NCBI GenBank assembly: GCA_033961575.1
Contig: CM066731.1
Coordinates: forward strand, 62,401,501-62,465,500
Origin: Aselliscus stoliczkanus
Lineage: Eukaryota; Chordata; Mammalia; Chiroptera; Hipposideridae
DNA: 64,000 nt
Reading direction: 5' to 3'
How positions within the stretch are numbered: position 1 is the first letter of the stretch; every line of letters starts with the position of its first letter. The notes under the pieces are model-generated. The model searched no databases, had not been told where the DNA came from, and worked only from the letters and a program-made list of their open reading frames with translations. The translations under genes and the position numbers were made by a program. Positions 45,753 to 57,300 of this stretch are shown in pieces.

Positions 45753-45800
45753 AAACACACACACACACACACTCACACACACACACACACACACACACGT
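45753..45800. repeat. (CA)n microsatellite
   Basis: About 23 CA units with one CT interruption near 45772. Confidence 0.96.
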
Positions 45801-46418
45801 ATATATACACTTTTTTGTAGGAGGGAAATAAAGTACCCAAGAGATTGGCAAGTGCCCAGATTTTGGGGACACATTGAAAAAAAAAAAGACACCTTCTAAA
45901 GCAAATGCAAATAAAAATCATTATTAATAAGGGGAGAGAAATCCAAGATAGCAAAGTAGATAAACACATGTGCTTGTTTCCTTCCATGAACACATTAAAA
46001 TTACAACTAAATTATAGAACAATCAATGTGGAGAACCATCTGAAGTCTGGCTGAACAGTTTTATAACTAAGGAAAAAAAGAAGTCATGTTGAGACTGGTA
46101 TGAGGGGTAGAGACATGGAACAGTCCAGCCCCAAACCTCCGTGTGGCAGTTGAGAATCAGGAGAGATATCTTGGACTCAGAGGTTCCCCGCAAAGGAGCA
46201 AAACACTCCAACCCAACAACAGGCTCTCCAGCCTGAAGTACCAGTACAGGGGAAAAGGAGCCCCACAACTTGTGGTTGTGAAAAAACAGTGAGGATTCAG
46301 ACTGTCCAGGTGGGATGGAAGGGTTTGCAAAACCCAGATGTCCTCTTAAAAGTCCTGTATACTCACTCACCCTGGACTCTGGCAGACGGATGCTGACTGG
46401 GGGATGTCAGAAGCCTAT

Positions 46419-46478
46419 GGGCGGGGGGATGGGGGGGTGGGGGGGGTGGGGGGTGGGGGGGGTGGGGGTGGGGGGGGA
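46419..46478 (+). repeat. G-rich tract, quadruplex-prone
   Basis: About 60 bp with at least seven runs of five or more G separated by single T or AT. It lies in the L1 5' UTR and easily satisfies the G3+N1-7 rule for G-quadruplex folding on the plus strand. Confidence 0.9.
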
Positions 46479-47089
46479 CTGAGGTGTGTGGCTTTGGAAT
46501 GAGAACTGGAAGACAGTTGTCATTTTCCCTGTGTGGGGTACTATTCTTATGCAACTGGCAGCCAGGATCCATCTTTCCTGTGTTGAACCCTCTCCAAAAT
46601 GGCCAAATCTGAATCTGACTGGTCTGGTTAGCTCCGCTGGGACCCCCGGAGCTGGAGGCACTTTCTCAAGAGCAGCCAATCCTTCCTGCATTGCACTTTT
46701 CCTGAGAAAATTATTGGAGTTTGTGGGCCCCAGGAAGGAGACAACTGGTCTCAGTGTGCTCTGAGACTTTTGCTAAGTAGCTCTAGGTTCAACACTGATT
46801 CCAAACCAGAATCTACTTTAACCTGGTGACCATTCCTCCCATTCTAGTGACTCCCTGAGACCCTGCCTCACCCAACTTGAGTACCGCACAAAGCTTTATC
46901 AGTGGCTGAACCTTAAAGAAGCTGGAAGGTGGCAGCATACCTCAGGTGTCCTGGCTTTTTGCTGACCTGCTTTAGGCCAGGTACTGGTGCAGCTTCCCAG
47001 ACAAGAAAAAGCTTAAGGAGTTCACCACCACCAAACCAGTAATGCAAAGAATATTAGAGGGCTTCTTAAAGACAGAAAAATAAATTATG

Positions 47090-47388
47090 AATGATAAAAT
47101 GGCAATAGCTACATACCTATCAATAATTACATTTGATGTAAATGGATTAAATGCTCCAATCAGAAGACATACGAGGGCTGAATGGATAAGAAAACAAGTT
47201 TACTACATGTGCTGCCTACAAGAGACACTTCAGATTGAAAGGCACACAGACAGAAAGTAAAGGGATGGAAGAAGATATTTCATAAAATGGAAATGAAAAA
47301 AACCCAAAAAACAAAAAACCTGAAGTAGCAATACTTATACCAGACAAAAAAGATTTAAAACAAAGGCTATAACAAGTGATAAAGAAGG
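47090..47388 (+). pseudogene. L1 ORF2 endonuclease fragment (decayed)
   Basis: Recognised at nucleotide level by 'caataattacatttgatgta', 'aatggattaaatgctccaat', 'gctgcctacaagagacact', 'gcaatacttataccagaca' and 'aaaacaaaggctataacaag'. This is the N-terminal apurinic endonuclease region of L1 ORF2, just before the reverse transcriptase. No open frame spans it. It ends at 'gataaagaaggac', where the deletion junction lies. Confidence 0.85.
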
Positions 47389-48362
47389 ACCCAGTTATCC
47401 CACTTCTGGGTATTTACTTGAAGAAACCCAAAGGAACATATGCATCCATATGTTCACTGCAGCATTGTTTACAATGGCCATGATGTGGAGGCAGCTTAGG
47501 TGTCTGTCAATGGAAGAATGAATAAAGAGGAAGTGATACATATATACAATGAAATATTGCTTGGCCACGGAAGGGAATGGGTTCTTGCCATCTGTGGTGG
47601 CATGGATGGACCTGGGGGTACTGTGCTGAGTGGAGTTTCAGACAGACGCAATGTGATTTCACTTACATATGGAATCTAAAGAACAAAATGAACAACAACA
47701 ACAAAACAGAAACAAACTCATAGATACAGAGAATATATTATTGACGGTTGCCAGATGGGAGGGGGTTTGTGGATGTGGGTGAAAAAGGGGGAGATCTTAA
47801 GAAGCACAAATTGGTTGTTATAAAGTAGTTATGGGAATGTAGGGTATAGAATAAGAAATATAGTCAATATTGTAATAACTATGTATGTGTGGTGTCCGAT
47901 GGGTACTAGATTTATTGGGGTGATAGATGGGAGGGGGGTAGGGGAGCAGGATGAAAAAGGTAAAGGCATTACAAATTGGTAGTTACAAAACAGTCACAGG
48001 GATGTAAAGTAAAGCACAGGGAATATAGTCAATAATATGGTAATAACTATGTATAATGCCAGGGGAGTACAAGAGTAGTCAAGGGGATCACTTCTTAAGT
48101 TATATAAATGTCTAACCATTATGCTGTACTCCTGAAGTTAACATAAAATAATTGAAAAATTTAAAAGTGGGGGAAAGGTGAAAGGGAATGAGAGGTTCAA
48201 ATTTCTAGGTACAAAACAAATAAGTCATTGGGATGCATAGTCAATAAGCATGGGGAATATAGTCAATAATATTGAGATAGCATGGTACAGTGTCAGATGG
48301 TTGCTGGACTTAGTATGGTGACCTCTTCTTTAGGTATATAAATGTTGAATAACTATGTGTGT

Positions 48363-48535
48363 GTGTAGGCCTAAAAACAGCACTTTACTGTGCATATTTG
48401 AAATGAAATATTCCTACTCCAAAGTTTCTGAAAAATGTTATATTCATCACACCTCTCTCAAAATATCTTTATGAAAGTAGACATATTTAAGTGAATGGTT
48501 TCAGGAGAAAAGAAAGGGAGCATCCCACACAGAGT
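48363..48535. other. Unique spacer
   Basis: Short spacer starting with a TG-rich patch at 48356-48367. Confidence 0.4.
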
Positions 48536-48918
48536 CAATGTGTCTTTCCTTCCACTGCTCGAGTCAGCCTCCTAACTGGTCTGTCTCCAATCTCTCCCCC
48601 ATTTCATCTAACACACACATGCTGACAGAGTTAGCTTTCTAAAATACAGATCCAACTTGTCATGCATTCCTTAAAAATGACCTGCTGTTAACCATTGCCT
48701 GCAGAGTCAAGTTCAAATTTCTGAGTGACAATCAAGGATAATTACCACCTACTCTGGGCCTACTCTTCTAGCCTGTACCCCACCGCTCTTTCCCACCTGT
48801 CCCCTCAGTGCCCTGGCTATGCTGGAATAGTTCTATATCCTGAACATGTCTTCAGCATGCCTCTGTGGTTTTGTTCATGTTGTTCCCTCTGCCTAACATA
48901 TAACATATCTTGTTTATC
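48536..48918 (+). mobile_element. L2 LINE, ORF end plus 3' UTR
   Basis: 'cagcctcctaactggtctgt', 'gagttagctttctaaaatac', 'tgcagagtcaagttcaaatt', 'ctcttctagcctgtacccc' and 'atgttgttccctctgcctaa' give L2 in sense. The 3' part is cut by the SINE at 48936. Confidence 0.85.
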
Positions 48919-48935
48919 CAACACATAATAAATGT

Positions 48936-49050
48936 GGGCCAGCCAAGTGGTGCGGTGGTTGGGAGCTGTCTTGGGATGCCGGCAGCCCTGGTTCGGATCC
49001 TGCATGTGAGGGCCAGTGACACTGCCCTCAAAAAAAAAAAAAATTAGTCT
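48936..49050 (+). mobile_element. SINE type B, head-only copy
   Basis: Only the tRNA-related head is present (gggccagccaagtggtgcgg ... ggttcggatcctgc ... gccagtgacactgccctc), followed directly by A13 and ttagtct. A perfect 17-bp target-site duplication, caacacataataaatgt, lies at 48919-48935 and 49051-49067. The body and the AATAAA tail of full copies are absent, yet the insertion has proper L1-style hallmarks. Confidence 0.95.
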
Positions 49051-49079
49051 CAACACATAATAAATGTAATCTTGCAATA

Positions 49080-49180
49080 AAGAAGTAAAGATAAGGAATA
49101 AGGCATGATTTTTGCTCTCTAGGAGCTCACAGCCTAATGGGAAACACAGAGAAGTAAACAAATTTCAACAACTGTAGGAT
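49080..49180 (-). mobile_element. L2 LINE fragment, antisense
   Basis: 'tttttgctctctaggagctc' and 'acagcctaatgggaaacaca' match the antisense L2 ('ctcatggagcttacattcta'). Confidence 0.55.
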
Positions 49181-49184
49181 ACGT

Positions 49185-50115
49185 ATAGACATATTAACAG
49201 GTACTAGGTTTTATGGCTACAGAAAGGAGAGAATACTTAGGAATCTCCCCAATTAAATATGGAGCATGCATATGTAGGCATAGGATGGCTATATGAAGAG
49301 CTCAATCCACTACAGACAATGCTTATGACAGACTGCAATCACAAATGCAAATACCACTGGTTTAATTTAAGAAGTCTCTGTTAGCAAATCAACACAAAAT
49401 TGGTGGGAACCAAAGGCAAAGGGAGGCTGAGCATTTTGACTCACATACACGGAGAGACTGAAACAATTCCTTCCAACAAATTATGGAGTCATAAAAGGAA
49501 GCAAATTCAATGTGACACTGACAAGTAAAGCTATCATCATAAATTTAAGAGTATGCCATACCTGCTGCTACATTCACTCTGATGTCAGTCAAATAATTAA
49601 AATATTTTTAAAGATTCTAGTTATGAGAAGTATAATAAAAAGAACACATATATACAATTTTTTTTTTTAAACCAACAAACATCCATGTACACACTGTGAG
49701 AGCCCCTAGGCTCCCCCTCCCCAACTGCCTCCCATTCCCTTCCTATGAGTGGTGACCGGCTATCTTGTTTTCTGTGATCATGGTTCCTTTGATTTTCTTT
49801 CTAACTTTGCCATCTACATTCTATCACCTAAACAACACTTGGGCTTAATTCTGGAAAACAGCACAGCAAGCACAAACCCAGCAGTCTAAGGAAAGAGCAA
49901 TGCTGCTGTTACTGGGTGGAAAGCCAGGAGAAGAAGGACTCAATAGGGGCCTAGTGTTGCTGCCGGCTCTTTGAGGATTTACAAGGCCTTCTACTAGAGA
50001 AGTCAGAGGGCAGCTCAGCAAGTCCCCCAGGAACAGACATCTCGCAGCCTCCAGGCCACTGTCATGGCCGTGGTGCTGACCAAGAACTGGACGTCGGCAG
50101 AATAGTGGTCAGGTG
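49185..50115. other. Mostly unique sequence
   Basis: No firm family. The part at 49655-49830 ('caacaaacatccatgtacac') may be another antisense L1 3' UTR piece, which would join the one at 50120. Confidence 0.4.
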
Positions 50116-50119
50116 GGGG

Positions 50120-50480
50120 CCACTCTCTATCTTCTTTTTGTTCTTTATTGTGGCAAAATATACGTTAACATACAATTTACCATTTTAAAGTGTCCAGCTC
50201 CACGGCATTAAGCACATTCATACAGCTGTGCAACCATCACCACCAACCATCTCCAGGACTTTTCCAACCGAAATTCTGGACCCCCCAAATCCTGGGGACC
50301 ACCACAATACTTTGTCTTTCTGTAGACACGTACCTCCTTGTAAGTGGAATCAAACAGCATTTGTCTTTTTGTGACCGACGTATTTTACTTAGCACAATGT
50401 CCTCCAGGTTCCTCCATGTTGCAGATGAATGTGTCAGAAAGTCCTTCCCTTTTTAGGCTGAATCGCACCCCACTATCGAT
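50120..50480 (-). mobile_element. L1 LINE 3' UTR, antisense
   Basis: 'ttattgtggcaaaatatacg', 'aacatacaatttaccatttt', 'cggcattaagcacattcata', 'gtgcaaccatcaccaccaac' and 'gtaagtggaatcaaacagca' are antisense L1M 3' UTR blocks. Confidence 0.9.
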
Positions 50481-50574
50481 TCCATAGATACCATGGAATG
50501 GTAGATACCATAACATTAATACCATACCAAGCTCTGAATGGTTAAAAAGATATTCTCTCGAGCAGTGTAGCGTG

Positions 50575-50755
50575 AGTGCTTAGGCTAGCGGTACACACAG
50601 CACCGCTTGGGAACTTGTTCGAAATGCAAATTTTCAGGCTCCACTCCAGACCTACTGATTCAGAATTTCCAGGATGGGTCCCAGAAATCTGTGTTCGAAC
50701 AAGTGCACCTGGGAATTTCAAGGCATGCCAAAATTTGAGAGTCCCTTCTAGCTTC
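50575..50755 (-). mobile_element. MER5A-like (hAT-Charlie) element
   Basis: Inverted, it reads 'ctctcaaattttggcatgcc', 'ttcccaggtgcacttgttc', 'ctgaatcagtaggtctggag' and 'gaaaatttgcatttcgaac' followed by 'aagttcccaag'. This is the MER5A order. It is 5'/3' eroded and non-coding, being a short non-autonomous element. Confidence 0.85.
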
Positions 50756-50764
50756 TAATTCTAG

Positions 50765-51385
50765 GAATAAGTATTTGCATCAAAATAAGCCAAAAAACAC
50801 TTTCGTGAGCATGAACCAAACTAAAACTTTCTCTAGCTGGAAGAGCATTTTTGCAACCCTACATCTATACGTTGCCCAACAGAAGGCCCATATTCATCTT
50901 AGTTATATAACAATACTCCTGTTTAAAGTGTAGTAACAGATTCAATAATTACACAAAAAAACTAAAATTTGTTTTAAATCTACTATTTCAGAAAATATGG
51001 GGAACTATTCATTGCTTTGAACTTTTAGCTATGAGTTTTAAAGGTAGGAAATACTGCTTGTGGAAACATAATGAATTTTCACTGGCTGGGACCACTGAGG
51101 CTTAGGGATAAATCAAAGTTGAATATGATTCAAAAATTCCCTCCTCTTTAAACAACTCTATAGGATACAACTTTTGTTTTCTTTTAGGTCTAGTGCAGTC
51201 AGTGGGCCATTTTCTGAGTGAAGTCTCCTGGGTGCTGTCAGTCTGTGAATAGATAGTCTTCTGAGTGCCATCCCACACTGGTGGGTTCTTTTTCCTTTTG
51301 TTTAAATGTCCTTTTATACCTGGAGAGTTTATTTTTGCTGTTGTTGCTAGCAAAATGGTATCTACCATTTTTAAACCTCCCCTTA
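50765..51385. other. Unique non-coding sequence
   Basis: No recognised feature. Confidence 0.4.
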
Positions 51386-51389
51386 GGTG

Positions 51390-51560
51390 GGGCGCTGTAT
51401 TCAGTTCTCTATATGTATTATTTCATCTGATCCGTACCCTAACCCTGCCAGGCAGGTATTAACTCCTCATTACAGACAGGTAGAGCCACTGGCCTGTGGC
51501 CACACGGCCGGATGGGGAGTTTGGGGACGAGCTGGACTCCCAGAATTCCCAGTGGGGCCA
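51390..51560 (-). mobile_element. MIR SINE, antisense
   Basis: 'tatttcatctgatccgtacc', 'ccaggcaggtattaactcct', 'cattacagacaggtagagcc', 'ggccacacggccggatgggg' and 'gagctggactcccag' follow antisense MIR. Confidence 0.72.
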
Positions 51561-51564
51561 CCAT

Positions 51565-54420
51565 AGCTACCAGCTATAACTTCAGAACATAAAGAACAAA
51601 GAAAGGAAAAGACTCATGAGCTAAAAAAAGCTCTTTTTTTTTTCAGTTCAAAATTTCATAGACATTTGAACAGTAAACAAGTTGGTTGGTGTCTGCACAC
51701 ATGACATATTCCTAGGTATGAAAGGGACTCAAAGGAAGAAGAATGTCCTTGCCTTAGCACTTGGTAAAGTGACTACATGCAAACACACACCCTTACACAA
51801 ACACCCTAAACCCAAAAAGCTCTTTTCCAGAAACAGTAACAGAAGCCATTTCAGTATATCACCTTTCATTTAATATGGACTAGACTACATATTTGTATTA
51901 AATGCACTGAAGTTTTATTTTTAACAGAAGTATTTGATTTGGGTTGCAAGCTATAAATACTACCTAAGAAAATTGTTTTCAGTCAGCAAGATCAAGAAGC
52001 ACTAATTGTGGTATAGAAATTTTATCATACAGCAATAATTGGGGTTGTGATATTTTTACATAGAGTTTGTTGATTTGAACCTCTCCCTAAATAAAACTTA
52101 GGACTTCACTTTTGAGATCCCATGATGAAATTACGTTCAAATTAAAGTATGGATGCTATTTAGCCAACTAGGAGGGCTTAACTGATGGTTTTCTCTACAA
52201 AGGCTAGTAAACAGAACTCCTATACCGCTTCTGATTTCCTTGTATCAGAACCAAGAACAATATTTAATATTTGCTTTGTACCTTACACAACATTTTTTTT
52301 TTTTAAAGCCCCACACACAGAGTAATCGGTGGTCAGCAAAAGAATTTGAAGGTCTAAAACCAGAGGCACTTTAGATAGAGGGTAGAGTGGTTGGTCTCTC
52401 CTCTCTGGTCTTTATTTCTAGTAGCATAAAAATGGAGTTATAAAAAAAGCATTTTCAACATGCTGATAAAAGATTAAAAAGGATCACTTGGCTTGAAGGA
52501 ATTTTAACAACATAACATTAAGGAGAGCAAAGGCTGTAAAATAAAACCAAAAAGCATGTCCACAAGAACTTGAAGGAATCAGAAAAACAAAACAAAACCC
52601 AAAAACCTTGCAAACTGTCTAGGCAATCAGGAGCAATCATTGACTTGGTTTGTTATAATTTCAAATTAACTCCTCTTAAAATATGTGATTTATAGGTGAC
52701 CATTTACACAGCTCTTATCTCTGCTTTGCAAGGTGATCAGTTCAAAGCTTAATGAATTTTCTTGATATTGAGTTTTGAAACCTTTGAAATCTTATATTTC
52801 GGTAATGTACTATTAACTGAACATTTAAGCAAAGCTGTGTGATCTGGGGAAAATCTCTTCTGATGATTAAATTTCAGTAATTGAACATAAAAACATTTAG
52901 AACACGAAGGGCTGTATAAATGAACTGTCAGCATAGGTCACAACATTATAGTGTTGCTTAGGTAAGAAAATGCTCCTTGAAGAAGCTGGCACCGTGAGCA
53001 GCCAATTGGAAAAACAGAGGAAGTAAGCTATCACTGAAACAACGAGGAGGAATTCCATTAAGGCTCCAGTCCAGGTATGTGAAGAAGGTGTGATTGATAT
53101 GCGGGGCTTAGAGATTAACTGTGGGGGACATTCGGAGGCCCAGCCTACATGCATCGAACATAAAGCTATATTTGGTATCAGGCTTTGACTGAAGCCGTGT
53201 TTACAAGAGCCAGTGCTCTTGCGAACTCTTTTCTTTCAAAATGCGGCGGATTTTGTTTCAGCTATGGCGTCAGCAAGGGAGCATTTGCACGAGGAAAAGA
53301 AAAATACAGGCATGCCCGGCGTTAGTCTCATATAAAGATGTGATCAGTGTTCACTTTTAGTGTCAAAAACAATTTAAAAAGCTACATTTCATACAAAGAC
53401 AGGGATGACAATGACCATGAGCTCATCAAGTCCCTGTGTTCCTATCAGCAGGTCCCTTTGGATGTTGCTAATACATGGTAAGATTTTAGAAGCCAGCATA
53501 ATGACATGGTACAAAAACAATTTTAAAAATTTGACATTTATGAATATGGGAGTATGGAAGAAGTCATTGTTTTGAAGTTGTGTCTAGAATTGCTACAGAG
53601 CATTGGAATCTGGTTCAACTTAACATAACATCCTTGAAATGTTCAAAGACAGGGTTAGTTCTGAACATATACTTCTAGTACAAGTGATTGTATAATGAAA
53701 AAAGTCAGTTGAATATTCTCGGTCTTTAAAACATTCTTTCTGGAATAGAATGAAGACCTGGAGACCCAGTACAGTAGAACGTTATTCATGGATGGCTTTC
53801 TATGAGTATGAATTGCAATACAGTGAAGGTTAAATGATGTTTCAGCAAACCCATCTATTATTTACAACAAAGGTGTGTCATTTGCAAGGTGGATATAGGT
53901 CTTGTTTACCAACACCTGAGTGCTGGAGCAGGGTCCCCTTTGCCTGTTCGTGGCTCCTGCTCTACATTAGATGAAATGACCAACCCGTGACTCCTATTCT
54001 GCCTCCAGCCCACTGGGTGACCCTGATAAATCACCCAGCTCTCTATGGCAATGAAAAACTCAAAAAAACAGAGCATGCTGGAGGTTTTTTAAATTACCTA
54101 GAAAATTTTCTCTAGTGAAATAAGGATTGACTCCTGGCTCTGACAGAAGTAAAAGAAATAACCTTAAGGCATTTACTTTTTTCTATACGTTATTAATAAT
54201 TTAGTAATTTTACATCACAGATATACTTTATCCTTCTTCCAAAACCAAATTCAGATAGACAGATGCTAATCTCATGGGAAAGGAAGACACACGGTGGCAG
54301 ACACTGCTAGGACAGCCTGAAGTCATGATGCAGGTCCTCAATGCCAGTGACTGGTATGGCAGGCAATTTAAAAGCTCTGTTTTGCTTATCCCTTTAGATA
54401 ATTCCATCCTACATTTAAAA
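51565..54420. other. Repeat-free AT-rich unique block (2.9 kb)
   Basis: No interspersed repeat recognised. Frames at 52749-53154 on the minus strand show no domain. Low-repeat, AT-rich DNA continues beyond the next SINE. Confidence 0.45.
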
Positions 54421-54426
54421 AATAAT

Positions 54427-54876
54427 GGGCCAGCCAAATGGTGCGGTGGTTAAGCACTGGCTTGAGAAGCCAGCGGCCCCGGTTTGGTCCCACATATGAG
54501 GGCCAGTGACACTACCCTCTACAGCTAAGATGGTGAACAACAGCTCCACCTGGAGCTAGGCTGCTGTGAGTCGCCGGCAATGGCAAAGCTGCAGCCCCTG
54601 TTGCCATGGGCTTCCATAGGCTACAGTGAGTGGCTGGCAGCCAGTGTGAGTGGCTGGCAACCAGTGTGAGCTGCCAAGAGCCACAGTGAGCGGCCGTCCA
54701 GAGGCCAGCAACTGATCTGCCTCACCTGAGAAGAGTGCAATGATGATATCAACATGGGCCAGTGATGCAATGTCCTCCACAACTAGACTGAAGAACAAAA
54801 GGACAGCAACTTGTCTTCCCCTTTCCCGGTTCCCCAACCCCAATTCCCCAGTAAATCTTAAAAAAAAAAAAAAAAA
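54427..54876 (+). mobile_element. tRNA-derived SINE, type B (full length)
   Basis: Head gggccagccaaatggtgcgg, 'agcactggcttgagaagcca', 'gagggccagtgacactaccc', GC-rich body with repeated 'gtgagtggctggcagccagt' units, 'cctccacaactagactgaag' and tail 'ccccagtaaatctt' with an A16 tract. The AATAAA is changed to AGTAAA. No clear target-site duplication was found. Confidence 0.93.
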
Positions 54877-57260
54877 GACCACACTCCGCCCTCAAGGAGT
54901 TGACAACCCAATGATCAAGTGGCTTCAGGAGAGAAACACCAGTGTTGGAGGCTCAGAGAGGGCAGCCCAGACCATGAAAACTTGTTTCCGGATAAAGGTG
55001 ATCTCTGCAATGGGATTTCAAGAACCAACATAATTATGAAAGAAAAAGATAGGGAGGAGGCTGTCCAAAATGAAAAAAAGGCAAGGACAAAACACACGGT
55101 CAGGTGGTTTGGCCACAGCCAAAGATGTTGTGGGGGACAGTAGGAGAGACTGCTGACAAGGAAGTGTGGGGCGTACCGCTGAGCATCTTGGGTCCTTCTC
55201 TTAAGGAGGGGAAAAAATGGAGGCCAGGCCTGTTTCTCTAGACGACTCACCTGAAGCTGTCAATTAAGTACATGAGACACTGTCTTTTCTCTTATTGTTA
55301 CCCTGAGCTCAGTCAGCACAAGAATCATGGGTTTTAGCTACGGGTTCCAGATACCAAAGCTCAAGGGCCTGCCATGAGCCAAACATTCACATTTTTATAA
55401 ATACGTAAATGAACAAATAGCTAACTGATTATCAAAAGTAACTGCGAAATTAAAAATTTTACTATTAGTGTATCTCTTCTTGCAAATAAGTTCCTATGTG
55501 ATTTTTTTCAAGTAAGTGAGCACTTACATAATCATTCGAATGGAGTTTTCTTTACTCCACATTACCTCCTTTCTAGGTTACTCAAAATATCATCTAAATA
55601 GAGAAATATTAAAACATTTTATATGCAAAGTTGATGTCACAAACTTGTATTAGAGGCTGGTTCTGCATATTATCAACTGGCTATTTGTATAAAAAGCAAA
55701 AGAATTATTTTACCAAACATGGCATCTAATTTCAGAAAATCCTTTTTCTATTGTTTTTTCCTAAAATTTATCTATTCTTCACAGATATGCTTTTAAAAGG
55801 GTGTTTTAAAATGGAAATACAAGAAAACCTCATAATTGGCCACAGAAAACCATGTCTAATATTTCAGAATGTTTCTTTCTCACTGGCCATTGAACTCTTG
55901 AAATTGGTGGGGGTGGTTCAGTGCAATACACTCTCTTCCGTCTACCTGTGACATCATTCAGCAAGGAAGCATTTTAATGGAGCCGTGACCTAAGGACGCT
56001 CTTGTTCAGCAGGCTGCCCAGGCTATCTGTAGGTCTGTTAGGAAAATGATGCAAAGGCCTTCCTTTTGAAAGCATACTCCAGAAATTACTTCTGGGAAGG
56101 ACTTTGGGACTCAGTGCCTGTTTTGAATTCTGGCAGGTAGGAGGAGTGAAGGTTGGTAAACGAGCCTTGACTCATGGAAGAGAAGGAATCTGATGTTTCC
56201 TCCCCAAACTTGCAAACCTCTCATGGTCACTGGAAATGAATAGGAAGTAAAGAGACAGCTTGTGAATTTTCCGTGAAAATAGAAGAGGCTCCCAAACATA
56301 GCAGTGTTTATGGGTGAAGTGTTTACCCCCCATCCACTTTCACATAAACACACAGGCGTGCCCTTCTATTTGATAGAGAGGGTGACAGGAGATCTTCTGA
56401 GCTGTTTGTTTGTCTAGTGTCTGATGCTTGCCTGATCCTGCTGCAACTTGGAAACAGACACTTTTTTCGCCAACTGCCCACAAAGGCATCTTGGCACATC
56501 TTAAGAGTTTTACATATATCTGTAAAGGGCAACATCGCGGCACTAAAATCAACGTTGAATGGTTTAAATAATCCCAGAACAAACAGGCTTGATTCAAATT
56601 AACAACTCATACCGCAAAAGGAAACCAAAATGTGGGATCCAAGAAAGGAGAGATTTCATTTAAAACCCAGAATATAAATTTTCACTAGGTACAACCTATA
56701 ACATAAAAATTAATTCATGTTTCATAATGAAGCATAACCTATATTAACTGATTGTAATGAAATATTTGGGAGAATCAATAATTCTGAAATAGAAATTTTC
56801 TTACATAATTTGGGGGGAAAAAATCAGTTCACTATAAACAAAAAAAGCATTCTGTGTAGTGCAAATATTTAACCCAGACAATACAGTTTTAGCTTTGTGA
56901 CATACAGTTTGCACTCGATAAATGTGAGGAAATATGTGTGAATTAATGAAAAATTTACCACAGGCACTTTTTGTCCCTTGAAAGCACAACAGGGTAATAT
57001 AAGTGTACTCTTCCATAGAATATAAACTTTTAAGTTACCTTTATTTGTAAACATAATTTCAAATCCCAAATAAAATGATGGGACTAAAATCATATATATG
57101 ATTTTTATGATACGCTTTTCAGTGTGTTTCACATGTTCTCATCCAGTTGTAAATGTTCAAAGATAAAAATATGTTCAAGTTTCCTATTTAGAGAACCAAA
57201 TTCATCACAAAATAGCTTTTGATTACAGAGAACCCAGCATTTATGTCTCTGCTAGTCCAA

Positions 57261-57300
57261 GGAAATAAAGCTGTAATAAAGGAAACAAAGCTGTAATAAA
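57261..57300. repeat. 20-bp tandem duplication with one change
   Basis: ggaaataaagctgtaataaa is followed directly by ggaaacaaagctgtaataaa. The single T-to-C difference turns AAATAAAG into AAACAAAG. Confidence 0.95.

Larger units (their letters stand above)
45935..48362 (+). mobile_element. L1 LINE: 5' UTR, EN start, deletion, 3' UTR x3
   Basis: A rare L1 here that keeps its 5' end. The 5' UTR starts at about 45935 ('gaaatccaagatagcaaagt', a worn form of the usual 'ccaagatggcggagta') and includes 'ggagaaccatctgaagtctg' and a G-rich tract at 46419-46478. A junction region ('gagttcaccaccaccaaacc') leads to the ORF2 endonuclease part at 47090-47385. At about 47388 the sequence jumps directly to the 3' UTR ('ccagttatcccacttctggg'), so the reverse-transcriptase region is missing. 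The 3' UTR end module then appears three times (about 47760, 47930 and 48170). No long open frame. Confidence 0.85.
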
